A stretch of 50,159 bases of DNA. Origin: Kiritimatiellia bacterium (GTDB lineage Bacteria > Verrucomicrobiota > Kiritimatiellia > RFP12 > UBA1067). The stretch covers positions 80,031 to 130,189 of the forward strand of contig JAGCVN010000042.1 of NCBI GenBank assembly GCA_017962315.1, in the 5' to 3' direction. The translations under genes and the position numbers were made by a program. Below, one piece after another: positions 19,254-27,390 of this stretch (position 1 is the stretch's first letter; each line of letters begins with the position of its first letter). The notes beneath the pieces are model-generated. The model saw nothing but the letters and a program-made list of their open reading frames with translations, did not search any database and was not told the DNA's origin.

Positions 19254-20066
19254 ATGTCGAAATTCAGGATACGCGGCAGAAAGAAGCAGAAGAAGGAGCA
19301 ATTGCTGCATCACGCCGTCCCGTTGCGGATGATGGTGCCGAACATGTTGACCTTCATGGCCGCCGCGTTCGGCATTTCCGCCATCCGGTACGCCTGTCTC
19401 GGCAGATGGAAGGCATCCGTCGTCTCCATCTTGATCGCCGCGATGTTCGACGGTGTGGACGGCCGGGTCGCGAGGCTGCTCTCCGCCACGTCCAAGTTGG
19501 GCGCGGAGCTGGATTCCCTTTCGGATTTTGTGAGTTTCGGCGTGGCGCCGGCCATCCTGATGTACCTCTGGTTCATCCCCGCGGTGACGCAGGAGTCGGT
19601 GTTCTACCCGATCCGCGGGCTTTTCTGGGGCATCGCGCTCTTCTACGCGCTCTGTTGCGGATTCCGCCTGGCGCGCTTCAATATTATGATCGAAGAAGGC
19701 CCGACGCAACCGTACTGGAAACATTTCTTCATGGGTTTGCCCGCGCCGGGCGGCGCGGGGTTGGTGATCCTGCCCATCATCTGCTCGTTCATCTTCGGCG
19801 ACGTCTGCCGTTCGCCGCTTTTGGGCGCGGCCTCGCTGCTCACCTGCGGCGTGTTGATGGCGAGCCGTTTCCCGACGATTTCCGCGAAAAAAATCCGGGT
19901 GCCGCGTAACTGGATGATGCCAGTCCTCCTGCTTGTCCTCTTCACCATCGGGATGTTGATTTCGCAGTTCTGGTTGACGCTCTCCTGTATCGGGATCCTC
20001 TACTACCTCACCATCCCCATCGGCGGTTATTGCTTTTATCGCCTGAAACGCAAGGCACAACAGTAA
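19254..20066 (+). CDS. pssA: CDP-diacylglycerol--serine O-phosphatidyltransferase
   Basis: The 270-residue integral membrane protein has the CDP-alcohol phosphotransferase motif DG(x2)GR-AR(x8)G(x3)D(x3)D, seen as FDGVDGRVARLL...GAELDSLSD. It contains about six to eight hydrophobic helices and a basic N-terminus (RIRGRKKQKKEQ). It makes phosphatidylserine from CDP-diacylglycerol and serine, the substrate of the adjacent psd product. The serine-type reading is supported by DSLSDFVSFGVAPA and by the psd neighbour. Confidence 0.94.
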   Translation: MSKFRIRGRKKQKKEQLLHHAVPLRMMVPNMLTFMAAAFGISAIRYACLGRWKASVVSILIAAMFDGVDGRVARLLSATSKLGAELDSLSDFVSFGVAPAILMYLWFIPAVTQESVFYPIRGLFWGIALFYALCCGFRLARFNIMIEEGPTQPYWKHFFMGLPAPGGAGLVILPIICSFIFGDVCRSPLLGAASLLTCGVLMASRFPTISAKKIRVPRNWMMPVLLLVLFTIGMLISQFWLTLSCIGILYYLTIPIGGYCFYRLKRKAQQ

Positions 20067-20159
20067 GTAGCGTGAATTTCCGCTTTTCTTGCCGGACGTG
20101 TTTTGTTATCCTTTCTTTGTCTTTTGACGAATTTGTACACAAAACGAGGAGGAAAAGAG

Positions 20160-20657
20160 ATGTTCCAGTTCCGATTTTTATGTTGCCTGACGACGGCGTT
20201 CGCCCTCGGCTCGCGGGCAGATATCGTTCTTCCGCCCACGCCGTCCGCGGCCGCACCGAAGAAAGAGGAGATCGCGGAACCTGCGCCCGTTCAGGCGAAA
20301 GAGGAAAAGAAGGCGGAGAATCCGGATTCGTTGAGGCAAATCGGCGTCGGACGTGCCCGGTACACGCTCCTCGCGCTCCATTCCGCCCATGTGAACGCGG
20401 CTTACCGCGCCCTTTGCACGTTCCTCGGCGAGACGACGGTCGCGGCCCAGGGCATCGACAAGGTCTACGAAGTTCTCGACGCGGCGATCAACCGCAACGA
20501 TTACGGCGACTACCGGATTGAGGAACAGAAGCAGAAGGGACGGTTCTACACCACAACGATCACCCGGACGGTCACACGCGAATGGCTTCTTTCAAAACTG
20601 GACGGCCTCCCCGAACTCCGTCAGAAATTACAGGAGAAGGCCGGATGTACGCATTGA
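20160..20657 (+). CDS. Small exported protein of unknown function
   Basis: ATG 20160 follows a strong GAGGAGG ribosome site, whereas the longer frame from 20103 has none. The 165-residue product has a short signal peptide (MFQFRFLCCLTTAFALGSRA). A Pro/Ala/Lys/Glu-rich linker follows (residues 22-55), then a compact C-terminal region with LHSAHVNAAYRALCTF and YRIEEQKQKGRFYTTT. I do not recognise a family. It is first in the plus-strand operon and its 3' end overlaps hslO by 13 bases, so translation is coupled. An accessory envelope role is possible but nothing in the sequence proves it. Confidence 0.75.
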   Translation: MFQFRFLCCLTTAFALGSRADIVLPPTPSAAAPKKEEIAEPAPVQAKEEKKAENPDSLRQIGVGRARYTLLALHSAHVNAAYRALCTFLGETTVAAQGIDKVYEVLDAAINRNDYGDYRIEEQKQKGRFYTTTITRTVTREWLLSKLDGLPELRQKLQEKAGCTH

Positions 20658-21544
20658 AGAACAATGACCGCCGGGTGAAGGTCTTTTTCCCCGCCGTCAA
20701 ACTTTCGATGTGTTTCGTCGATGTGACGTCGTCCGCCCGCGAGCTGGAACAGCGCCACCAGGCCGGCCCGGCCGCGGGACTCGCCCTGGGAGAAGCCCTG
20801 GCGGGTGTGGCCCTTCTGGGCAGCGCGTTGTCCGAGCCGGACGAGTGTGTCACACTGAAACTGAAGGTCTCCGGACCGCTTCAAGGACTGCTGGTCGAGA
20901 CGGGGTTCGACGGTTCGCTTCGCGGGTATCCGCACATCAAGCGGATCCCCGAATTAGACCAGATGGTTTCGATGCCGCCGTTTGAACGGATTTTCGGCGA
21001 AGAGGGAAGCATGGAGGTGATCCGTTCCCTTCCGGGGCAGATTCTCTCCTCCGCCTCATGCGCGATCAAACCGGTCGCGGTCACAGAGGCGATCGAACGT
21101 TACTACGACCAGTCCTTGCAGCGGCTGGCTGCAGCGGATGTCTGTGCGCAACGTTCGGGATCGATACTGGAAGGCGCGCGCGGCTGCCTTGTCGAATGTA
21201 TGCCGGACGGCGACGAAGAGGCATTCGACCGCGTCCGCCAGCGTTTCTTCGACGACACCGTCTACAACAACCTGCTCGACGGTGTCTCTATTGAAACACT
21301 CTGCACGGCGCTGGATCTATCGGAAGCGAAAATCGAACGCCCGAAACGCCTCTTCTTCTCCTGCCGCTGCTCGCACAACCGCGTGTTGAACATGCTCGCC
21401 GGTCTTTCCGCCGCCGATCTTCGCGAATTGGCGGACGCCGGGAAGCCCGTCGAAATCGTCTGCCATATGTGCGGGAAACGGTATTCGGTCACGCCGGAGG
21501 AATGCCGTTCGATTCTTGAAACAAAGGACGGAGGCGCGTCGTGA
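20645..21544 (+). CDS. hslO: Redox-regulated chaperone Hsp33
   Basis: The start is ATG 20645 (MYALKNNDRRVKVFF), preceded by GGAGAAGG inside the upstream gene; the longer frame would run deep into that gene. The 299-residue product matches Hsp33 in length. The C-terminal zinc centre is complete, CRC (in FFSCRCSH) and CHMC (in EIVCHMCGKRY), the four cysteines that sense oxidative unfolding. The N-terminal dimer/substrate domain shows ALLGSAL and a central GSMEVIRSLPGQ. Hsp33 holds unfolding proteins during oxidative stress in the cytoplasm. The next gene starts in a GTGA overlap with its stop. Confidence 0.93.
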   Translation: MYALKNNDRRVKVFFPAVKLSMCFVDVTSSARELEQRHQAGPAAGLALGEALAGVALLGSALSEPDECVTLKLKVSGPLQGLLVETGFDGSLRGYPHIKRIPELDQMVSMPPFERIFGEEGSMEVIRSLPGQILSSASCAIKPVAVTEAIERYYDQSLQRLAAADVCAQRSGSILEGARGCLVECMPDGDEEAFDRVRQRFFDDTVYNNLLDGVSIETLCTALDLSEAKIERPKRLFFSCRCSHNRVLNMLAGLSAADLRELADAGKPVEIVCHMCGKRYSVTPEECRSILETKDGGAS

Positions 21545-22560
21545 GGCCCTTCGGCTTCGGAATCGCCGGGACTGGCATGATCGCGGCGTTCCATGCCCGC
21601 GCGATCCATAGCCTCCCCGATGCCCGCCTCGTCGGTGTCGCGAGCCGTTCGCTTGAATCGGCGCAGCGTTTCTGCGCGGCACAGGGCGGCGAACCGTATG
21701 CCTCGCTCGACGCGCTCCTCGCCCGTCCCGACCTGGACGTCTTGCTCGTTGCGACGCCTTCCGGCGCACACCTGGCCCCCGCCCTTTCCGCCGCCGCCGC
21801 CGGCAAGCACGTGCTCTGTGAGAAACCCCTTGAGATCACCACGGAGAGAATCGACCGCATGGTTGCCGCGCACGCCTCCGCCGGAACCCGGCTGGGCTGC
21901 ATTTTCCAGTTCCGTTTCCTTCCCGCCGTGCAAACGATCCGCTCCGCCCTGCAGGCGGGGCGTTTCGGGAATTTGACCTTCGGCGGCGCGTTCGTGCCCT
22001 GGTGGCGCGAGCCGTCCTACTACACCGGATCCCCGTGGCATGGAAAACGCGACTTGGACGGCGGCACGTTGATGAACCAGGCCATCCATGTCCTCGATCT
22101 CCTCTGCGACCTCATGCCGCCGGTCGTTTCCGCAAAGGCGCATTTCGCCGTCAACGGCCACACCGGACTGGAGGCGGAAGACGCGGCGACGGCCTCCCTC
22201 CGTTTTGAAGGCGGAGCACTCGGATTGGTTCACGGAACCACTTCGTTCTATCCCGGTCTCCCCAAACGGCTGGAAATCGCCGGAACGGACGGTTCCGCCG
22301 TCCTGACGGACAACGCGCTTTCGCATTTCGCCTTCCGTCGCCCCCTGCCGGATGACGCTTCGGCGCTCGTGCCCGCCTCTCCATCTGCGACCGGCGCGGC
22401 ACGTCCCGACGCGATGACGCACGACCTTCACGCGGCTTGCTTCGCGGCGTTCCGTACCGCCGTCGAAACGGGTGCGCCCTTCGTCTGCGAAGGGCCTTCC
22501 GCCCGTAAGTCTGTCGCCTTGATTGAACAGCTCCGCAAAAGCGCGGAGGCGGAAATATGA
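21541..22560 (+). CDS. Gfo/Idh/MocA-family NAD(P)-dependent oxidoreductase
   Basis: Translation starts at GTG 21541, overlapping the hslO stop (GTGA). The 339-residue protein has an N-terminal Rossmann domain (FGIAGTGMIAAFHARAI, dinucleotide motif GxGxxxxxH) and the family's CEKPLEI block, whose Lys is catalytic. The C-terminal alpha/beta sheet domain has LDGGTLMNQAIHVLDLLCDL with the conserved His. No signal peptide is present, so it acts in the cytoplasm. Members oxidise sugars, inositols or biliverdin; substrate cannot be told. It differs from the Tat-exported GH109 member in the window, lacking GHGGMDY and the leader. It overlaps coaB by four bases (ATGA). Confidence 0.88.
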   Translation: MRPFGFGIAGTGMIAAFHARAIHSLPDARLVGVASRSLESAQRFCAAQGGEPYASLDALLARPDLDVLLVATPSGAHLAPALSAAAAGKHVLCEKPLEITTERIDRMVAAHASAGTRLGCIFQFRFLPAVQTIRSALQAGRFGNLTFGGAFVPWWREPSYYTGSPWHGKRDLDGGTLMNQAIHVLDLLCDLMPPVVSAKAHFAVNGHTGLEAEDAATASLRFEGGALGLVHGTTSFYPGLPKRLEIAGTDGSAVLTDNALSHFAFRRPLPDDASALVPASPSATGAARPDAMTHDLHAACFAAFRTAVETGAPFVCEGPSARKSVALIEQLRKSAEAEI

Positions 22561-23207
22561 AACTGCTGGTCACGGCGGGCCCGACCCGCGAACACCTCGA
22601 CCCCGTCCGTTTCCTCAGCAACCGTTCGACCGGGAAAATGGGATTTGCCGTCGCCCGCGCCGCCGCCGTGCGCGGCCATCAGGTGACGCTTGTCGCCGGA
22701 CCGGTCTCCCTCCCTACGCCCGCCGGCGTGCGCCGTATCGACATCGTCAGTGCGTGCGATTTGCTGACCGCCGTGAAACGCCGCCTGCGCTTTGCCGATG
22801 CCCTCGTGATGACGGCCGCCGTCGCGGATTGGCGTCCCGCCTCGGTCTCGCCCGTAAAGTTGAAAAAACGGGGCATGTCCCGCGTGCTGGCGCTGGAACC
22901 GAATCCCGACGTCTTGCAGACGATTCGTCCCTGCAAGGGGACGAGATTGTTCGTCGGATTCGCGGCGGAGACGGGCGATCCGGTGCGCGAAGCGGAACGC
23001 AAGTTGCGCACGAAAGGGCTTGACCTGATTGTCGCGAACGATGTTTCGCGGCCTGATTCCGGGTTCGCGGTGGATACAAACAAGGTGACATTCCTGTCGC
23101 TCGCCAACGATTCGCTGGAACGGCTCGACCTCCCACTGCTGACCAAGGACGAGGTGGCCGAGCGGCTGGTTGAATGGTTGGAACAAAAACAGTGCGAGGA
23201 GGTTTGA
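22557..23207 (+). CDS. coaB: Phosphopantothenate--cysteine ligase (stand-alone CoaB)
   Basis: The 216-residue protein corresponds to the CoaB half of the usual CoaBC fusion. It shows TAGPTREHLDPVRFLSNRS and STGKMGFAVA, AVADWRPA and the substrate-contact motif ANDVSRPDSGFAVDTN. It couples cysteine to 4'-phosphopantothenate with CTP or ATP, the second step of coenzyme A synthesis from pantothenate. The flavin decarboxylase half (CoaC) is not in this window, so it must be a separate gene. Start overlaps the upstream stop (ATGA), and the trpCF ATG overlaps its own TGA by one base. Confidence 0.9.
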   Translation: MKLLVTAGPTREHLDPVRFLSNRSTGKMGFAVARAAAVRGHQVTLVAGPVSLPTPAGVRRIDIVSACDLLTAVKRRLRFADALVMTAAVADWRPASVSPVKLKKRGMSRVLALEPNPDVLQTIRPCKGTRLFVGFAAETGDPVREAERKLRTKGLDLIVANDVSRPDSGFAVDTNKVTFLSLANDSLERLDLPLLTKDEVAERLVEWLEQKQCEEV

Positions 23208-24643
23208 TGGATTTTCTCTCAAAGATTCTTGCAGCAAAACGGGAGGAGGTCGCGGAAACCAAACGGCGTTGTCCGTTGGAAGGGTTGGTTGCCCGACTGG
23301 AACGGCGGAACGCGGCGAGGGGATTCTGCCGCGCCCTCTCGAAACCGGGCGTCCGGGTGATCGCGGAAATCAAGCGCGCATCCCCCTCCAAAGGCGACCT
23401 CCGCCTCGATCTCGACCCGGCCGCCTTGGCGCACATGTACGAATCCGGCGGGGCTGCGTGCCTCTCCGTCCTGACGGAGCCGGCGTTTTTCAAGGGTTCG
23501 ATTGCCGATTTCTCCGCCGCTCGCGACGCCGTTTCCCTGCCGGTCTTGCGCAAAGATTTCATCCTCGAACCCTATCAGGTCTTTGAAACGGCGGCGGCCG
23601 GTGCGGATGCAATGTTACTCATCCTGCGCTGTGTGACGGAATCCGAAGCGTCGGAACTCCTGAGGCTTGCGCTCGCTTTGGGGCTGGATGTCCTTGTCGA
23701 ATGTTACGACGCGGCCGATGCCCGCCGCATTCCCGTCATCTTCGCAGGCATCCCGTCCGAAACCTTGCGCGAGCATGTCGCCGTCGGCATCAACAACCGC
23801 GACCTCTCGACATTCCAGACAGAAGTCTCCCACGCCGCAGAGGTGGCCAAGGGACTGCCGGACGGACTGACCGTCGTTGCCTTGAGCGGAATCGCCGGAC
23901 GACGCGACGTCCAGACGCTGCAGACGCTCGGCATCAACCGTTTCCTCGTGGGGGAGGCGCTGGTGCGTTCCGTCGACGCAACCGCGACTCTTCGGGAATG
24001 GCGGGAACCGCTCGCGCCGGGGGTGAAGATCTGCGGAATCCGTTACCCGGAAACGGCGGTATATTGTGTGAACCGCGGGGCCGGCGCATTGGGCGCGGTC
24101 TTTTATCCGCCCAGTCCCCGGTATGTCTCCCCCGCCGTGGCGCGGACGCTCTTCGACGGCATCCCGGAAAGCGTCGCACGGGTCGGCGTATTCGTGAACC
24201 AGCCGGTTGATGCAGTGCTGGATACGGCGCGGACGGCCCGTCTCACCACCGTCCAGCTACACGGCGCGGAATCGCCCGCCGCGATGCGTGCCGTTGCGGA
24301 TGCGGGATTCCGCGTGGTCAAGGCGGTGAAGTCGGCGGGCGAGGCGGCGACGTTACCTTCCTTCGTCGGCCCCTTGCTCGAATGTTCGCGGGGAACGCTT
24401 CCCGGCGGCAACGGTGCGTCCTGGAACTGGGCGGAGGCAAAAACGCTTGCCGCGCATCGCCCGATCGCCATCGCCGGTGGATTGACACCGGAAAACCTCG
24501 TCAACGCTTCCGAAGCGTCCGGCGCGGTTGCGCTGGACGTGAGTTCCGGCGCCGAGTCCTCGCCGGGCGTGAAAGACTGCGTGAAAATCGCCTCGCTTCT
24601 CGCCTGCTCGGCAGGAGTGCAAACCGGTCGTTTCTGGTTGTAA
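23207..24643 (+). CDS. trpCF: Bifunctional indole-3-glycerol-phosphate synthase / phosphoribosylanthranilate isomerase
   Basis: ATG 23207 has GAGGAGG upstream and overlaps the coaB stop by one base. The 478-residue product is two TIM barrels in series. Residues 1 to about 255 are TrpC: VIAEIKRASPSKG (catalytic Lys/Glu), LPVLRKDFI, VGINNRDL and FLVGEALV. Residues about 262-478 are TrpF: VKICGIR (catalytic Cys), AVFYPPSPRYV, VGVFVNQP, TVQLHG, IAGGLTPENL and LDVSSGAESSPGVKD (catalytic Asp). It carries out two consecutive steps of tryptophan synthesis. The order TrpC-TrpF is that of E. coli. No other trp genes lie in the window, so the pathway is split in this genome. Confidence 0.95.
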   Translation: MDFLSKILAAKREEVAETKRRCPLEGLVARLERRNAARGFCRALSKPGVRVIAEIKRASPSKGDLRLDLDPAALAHMYESGGAACLSVLTEPAFFKGSIADFSAARDAVSLPVLRKDFILEPYQVFETAAAGADAMLLILRCVTESEASELLRLALALGLDVLVECYDAADARRIPVIFAGIPSETLREHVAVGINNRDLSTFQTEVSHAAEVAKGLPDGLTVVALSGIAGRRDVQTLQTLGINRFLVGEALVRSVDATATLREWREPLAPGVKICGIRYPETAVYCVNRGAGALGAVFYPPSPRYVSPAVARTLFDGIPESVARVGVFVNQPVDAVLDTARTARLTTVQLHGAESPAAMRAVADAGFRVVKAVKSAGEAATLPSFVGPLLECSRGTLPGGNGASWNWAEAKTLAAHRPIAIAGGLTPENLVNASEASGAVALDVSSGAESSPGVKDCVKIASLLACSAGVQTGRFWL

Positions 24644-24655
24644 GGAATCAAGTTT

Positions 24656-25549
24656 ATGAATGCGAATCCGTTTCTTGAAAAACTGCGGGCGATCCCGCAA
24701 CAACACGGAACATTTGTCGGCGTAGACTCTGACGGCTGTGTGTTCGACACGCCGACCCTCAAGTTGCGCCGGTATTTTCATCCGATGATCATCGAACACT
24801 GGCAGTTAGAGAAATGCGCCGATGCGCTCAATACGTGCGCGGAATGGGTGAACCTCGGATCGCGCTATCGCGGTTCCAACCGGTTCGCCGCCCTGTTGCG
24901 GACGTTCGACCACTTTGTCCGTTATCCCGGCGTCCGCGAATCGGGAATCCGGTTGCCGTCGCTGGACAGCCTCCGCGCCTACGTCCATTCCGGACTCCCG
25001 CTGGGGGTTCCGTCGTTGCGGGCGGAAGTCGAACGTACCGGCGACGCGATGCTCGCCTCCGTATTGGCTTGGAGTCTGGAAGTAAGCCGCCGGGTCGATA
25101 CGGAGATGCAACCCGTCCCGCCTTTCCCGCATGTACGCGAGGCGCTTGCCGCGATTGCCGCCGGAAGCGACATGGCGGTCGTTTCGCAGACACCGGTCGC
25201 GGCGGTTGAACGCGAATGGAAGGCAAACGGGATTGACGGTTTTGCCGGGTGCATCGCCGGTCAGGAATTCGGCCCGAAGGCGGGACAGCTTCTGGCGGCG
25301 ACCGACGGCCGTTACCCACGTGACCGCGTTTTGATGATCGGCGATGCCTACGGAGACCTTGAAGCGGCCCGCGAGGCGGGGGTATCGTTCTTTCCGATCT
25401 ACCCCTCCGAAGAGGAAGCCTCATGGAAACAATTCCTGGAAGAGGCATATCCCCGATTCCTCTCCGGCACCTTCGACACCGCCTACCAGTCCGCCCTGAT
25501 CCAGCGTTTCGAGACACTTCTTCCGACCACCCCGCCGTGGGAGGGGTAA
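24656..25549 (+). CDS. HAD-superfamily hydrolase
   Basis: The 297-residue protein shows motif I as GVDSDGCVFDT (nucleophile Asp; the second Asp of DxD is the acid/base), a Thr/Ser-containing SQTP for motif II, Lys in FGPKAG for motif III and MIGDAYGDLEAAREAG for motif IV. The helical cap insertion (about residues 35-165) is unusually long. It is a phosphatase or related phosphotransfer enzyme of unknown substrate, in the cytoplasm. It lies 12 bases after trpCF and is last in the operon. Its last codons and stop (GTGGGAGGGGTAA) coincide with a repeated GC-rich intergenic motif also present near 34485, so the C-terminus may have been reset by the repeat. Confidence 0.85.
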   Translation: MNANPFLEKLRAIPQQHGTFVGVDSDGCVFDTPTLKLRRYFHPMIIEHWQLEKCADALNTCAEWVNLGSRYRGSNRFAALLRTFDHFVRYPGVRESGIRLPSLDSLRAYVHSGLPLGVPSLRAEVERTGDAMLASVLAWSLEVSRRVDTEMQPVPPFPHVREALAAIAAGSDMAVVSQTPVAAVEREWKANGIDGFAGCIAGQEFGPKAGQLLAATDGRYPRDRVLMIGDAYGDLEAAREAGVSFFPIYPSEEEASWKQFLEEAYPRFLSGTFDTAYQSALIQRFETLLPTTPPWEG

Positions 25550-25567
25550 GAGCCCCGCTGCCCTTCG
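25539..25567 (+). repeat. GC-rich hairpin repeat at the HAD gene end
   Basis: TGGGAGGGGTAA followed by a C-rich CCCCGCTGCCCTT stretch resembles 34485-34512 (TGGGAGGGGTAACGTCCCC). CCCCGC and GCGGGG just beyond can pair across an 8-base loop (to about 25571) and may also end transcription. Confidence 0.5.
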
Positions 25568-25611
25568 CGGGGTGGTGCGGACGCGGGGGGATTCAGACAA
25601 CGAGGATGCCG

Positions 25612-25664
25612 CCCCTCCCGGAAACATCGCCGACGACAACCCCTCCCCTTCGCGTTCCCCGCGC
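25612..25664 (-). repeat. GC-rich intergenic repeat, copy 2
   Basis: On the minus strand it repeats GGCGCGGGGAACGCGAAGG and TGTCGTCGGCGATGTTTCC of 9100-9157. It lies in the 298-base gap between the HAD gene and the ATPase gene. Confidence 0.7.
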
Positions 25665-25737
25665 CGGATACCCGCACCTTGAAATCCGGGTAGGGCGGGC
25701 GCGTCACACACGCCGCTCGTTCCCAGCCATCGCACGA

Positions 25738-25833
25738 GAACTTTCGTACAACTGCACAAAAGTTCAAAGCCGCAAGTTCATCATTGACCCTGCTGTCAAA
25801 AAATGCTATCATACCGACAACTTTCCACGAAAG
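25738..25833 (+). promoter_or_regulatory. Palindrome-bracketed promoter of ATPase gene 1
   Basis: Order: an imperfect inverted repeat (GAACTTTCGTAC, 4 bases, GCACAAAAGTTC; 25738-25765), then -35 TTGACC (25784-25789), a 17-base spacer and -10 TATCAT (25807-25812). A second small palindrome CTTTCCACGAAAG (25821-25833) precedes the ribosome site. The same order and half-site (GAACTTTCGTGCA) occur before the ATPase gene at 49906, arguing for a shared operator. Confidence 0.7.
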
Positions 25834-25847
25834 ACGAGGATTCTTCT

Positions 25848-27071
25848 ATGCACGACAGCAAAATAAGCAGAAAATGGTTTATCGACTGGCTCGCAAACTG
25901 GCGCGACAAAGACGTAATCAAAGTCGTGACCGGCATACGTCGTTGCGGGAAAACCACGCTTTTTGAGCTTTTCCGCGAGCAACTTGCTGTCGGCGGGGTG
26001 TCTGCGGACAAGATAATATCCGTCAACTTCGAGGATCCCGACTGCGCCGCCTTCGCGAGTTGGCGCGAGGCGTGGGAGTTCATCAAACCCGCTATCAAGC
26101 CTGATGGCAAGACATACGTTTTTCTCGACGAGGTGCAGAACGTGCCGGAGTTCGAAAAGCTTGTTGACGGCCTCTTCTCGCGCAAGAACCTCGATGTCTA
26201 CATCACCGGCTCGAACGCCAAGTTTCTCTCCGGCGAACTGGCCACGTTCCTCACAGGGCGCTACGTGGAAATCCGGCTTCAGCCGCTACATTTCACCGAA
26301 TACGTCACGCTCTTCCCCGGACGTGACGCCCACGCCGTGTTCAACGACTATCTGCTCTTCGGCGGCTTTCCCTTCGCCGCGCAGCTCGCAAACGGCTCGC
26401 GCTCCCAGCAGGACTACCTTTCCGGCATCCTCGATACGATTCTCTACAAGGACGTGATGGCGCGGAACGGCTACCGCGACGCCGCCACGCTCAAGCGCAT
26501 CGTCCGTTTTCTCTTCGACAACATCGGCAATCTGCTTTCGGTGAACAAGATCGTCGGAATGTTCAAGAGCGAGGGTTTCTCCGTGCCCCACGCGACGCTG
26601 GACACCTACATCGACGCGCTCTGCCAGACATTCCTCCTTGACAGGGTAGACCGCTACGACATCAAGGGGCGTCAGTATCTCAAGACAACGGCGAAGTACT
26701 ACGTCGCCGACGCGGGGATTCGCCGCACCCTTCTTGGAACAAAAGGCGAAGACTTCGGTCATCTGCTCGAAAACGTCGTCTATCTTGAGCTGCATCGGCG
26801 GTTCCGCGAAATCTACGTCGGCGTCCTCAACAACGGCGAAGTCGATTTCGTGACGCTTGAAAACGGACTCCCCTACTATTTTCAGGTGGCGTACACAGTC
26901 CGCGACGAAGCCACGCTTGCGCGCGAACTCGCCCCGCTCCGCGCCATTCGCGACAACCACCCCAAGTTCCTGCTCACGCTCGACAACGACCCGCCGCTCG
27001 ACCATGACGGCATCAAGCGGATGAACGTTGTTGATTTTCTCCTCGACCCTCATTCCCTGGAAACGCTCTGA
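25848..27071 (+). CDS. AAA+ ATPase, AAA_14 with C-terminal DUF4143-type domain (ATPase 1)
   Basis: ATG 25848 is preceded by GAGGA; the longer frame from 25803 starts inside the promoter. The 407-residue protein has an N-terminal AAA_14 domain with Walker A GIRRCGKTT (about residues 27-35) and Walker B YVFLDEVQNV. The sensor stretch YITGSNAKFLSGE and the YVEIRLQPLHFTEY block follow. The C-terminal DUF4143-type domain includes ENVVYLELHRRF and NNGEVDFVTLENG followed by YYFQVAY. These match the outline of a restriction-nuclease-like fold with the final acidic/Lys position changed to Gln and Tyr. Function is unknown; such ATPases are abundant, often accessory genes. It is alone in its unit, beside an insertion sequence. 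Confidence 0.88.
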   Translation: MHDSKISRKWFIDWLANWRDKDVIKVVTGIRRCGKTTLFELFREQLAVGGVSADKIISVNFEDPDCAAFASWREAWEFIKPAIKPDGKTYVFLDEVQNVPEFEKLVDGLFSRKNLDVYITGSNAKFLSGELATFLTGRYVEIRLQPLHFTEYVTLFPGRDAHAVFNDYLLFGGFPFAAQLANGSRSQQDYLSGILDTILYKDVMARNGYRDAATLKRIVRFLFDNIGNLLSVNKIVGMFKSEGFSVPHATLDTYIDALCQTFLLDRVDRYDIKGRQYLKTTAKYYVADAGIRRTLLGTKGEDFGHLLENVVYLELHRRFREIYVGVLNNGEVDFVTLENGLPYYFQVAYTVRDEATLARELAPLRAIRDNHPKFLLTLDNDPPLDHDGIKRMNVVDFLLDPHSLETL

Positions 27072-27072
27072 C

Positions 27073-27168
27073 AAACCACAGACCGACACGGACGTGCCGC
27101 GCTTACGCTTGCGCCAATCCAAATCATGGCGAGCGTTAGCGAAGCCTGTCTGTGTCTGTCCGTGGTTT
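27073..27168. repeat. Large imperfect hairpin (about 40-bp arms)
   Basis: AAACCACAGACCGACACGGAC pairs imperfectly with GTCTGTGTCTGTCCGTGGTTT (each quoted to show the arms), and the inner arms CTTACGCTTGCGCC and GGCGAGCGTTAGCG continue the stem around a 12-base loop. It begins directly after the ATPase stop. It may end transcription, or be a REP/MITE-like element. The 222 bases to 27390 beyond it hold a GGGGCGCAGCCCC mini-hairpin and no gene. Confidence 0.75.
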
Positions 27169-27390
27169 ATTACCATATCAGTCTGCCTCCGATATGAAAA
27201 TACTACGCTTCAAACCTTGCGATGCACGCAAGCGCCCAGAGGTTTAGGGGCGCAGCCCCCAGCGGTTGTGGGGTGCCGAGCGCGATTGGCAGCGAATCCG
27301 GAAATCGTGAAAACCACGCGTACGTGCAAATCGCCCACCACCGGTACCTACACTCTTTTTTCTGGCACCTGGCACCTCATATTGCCCCCT

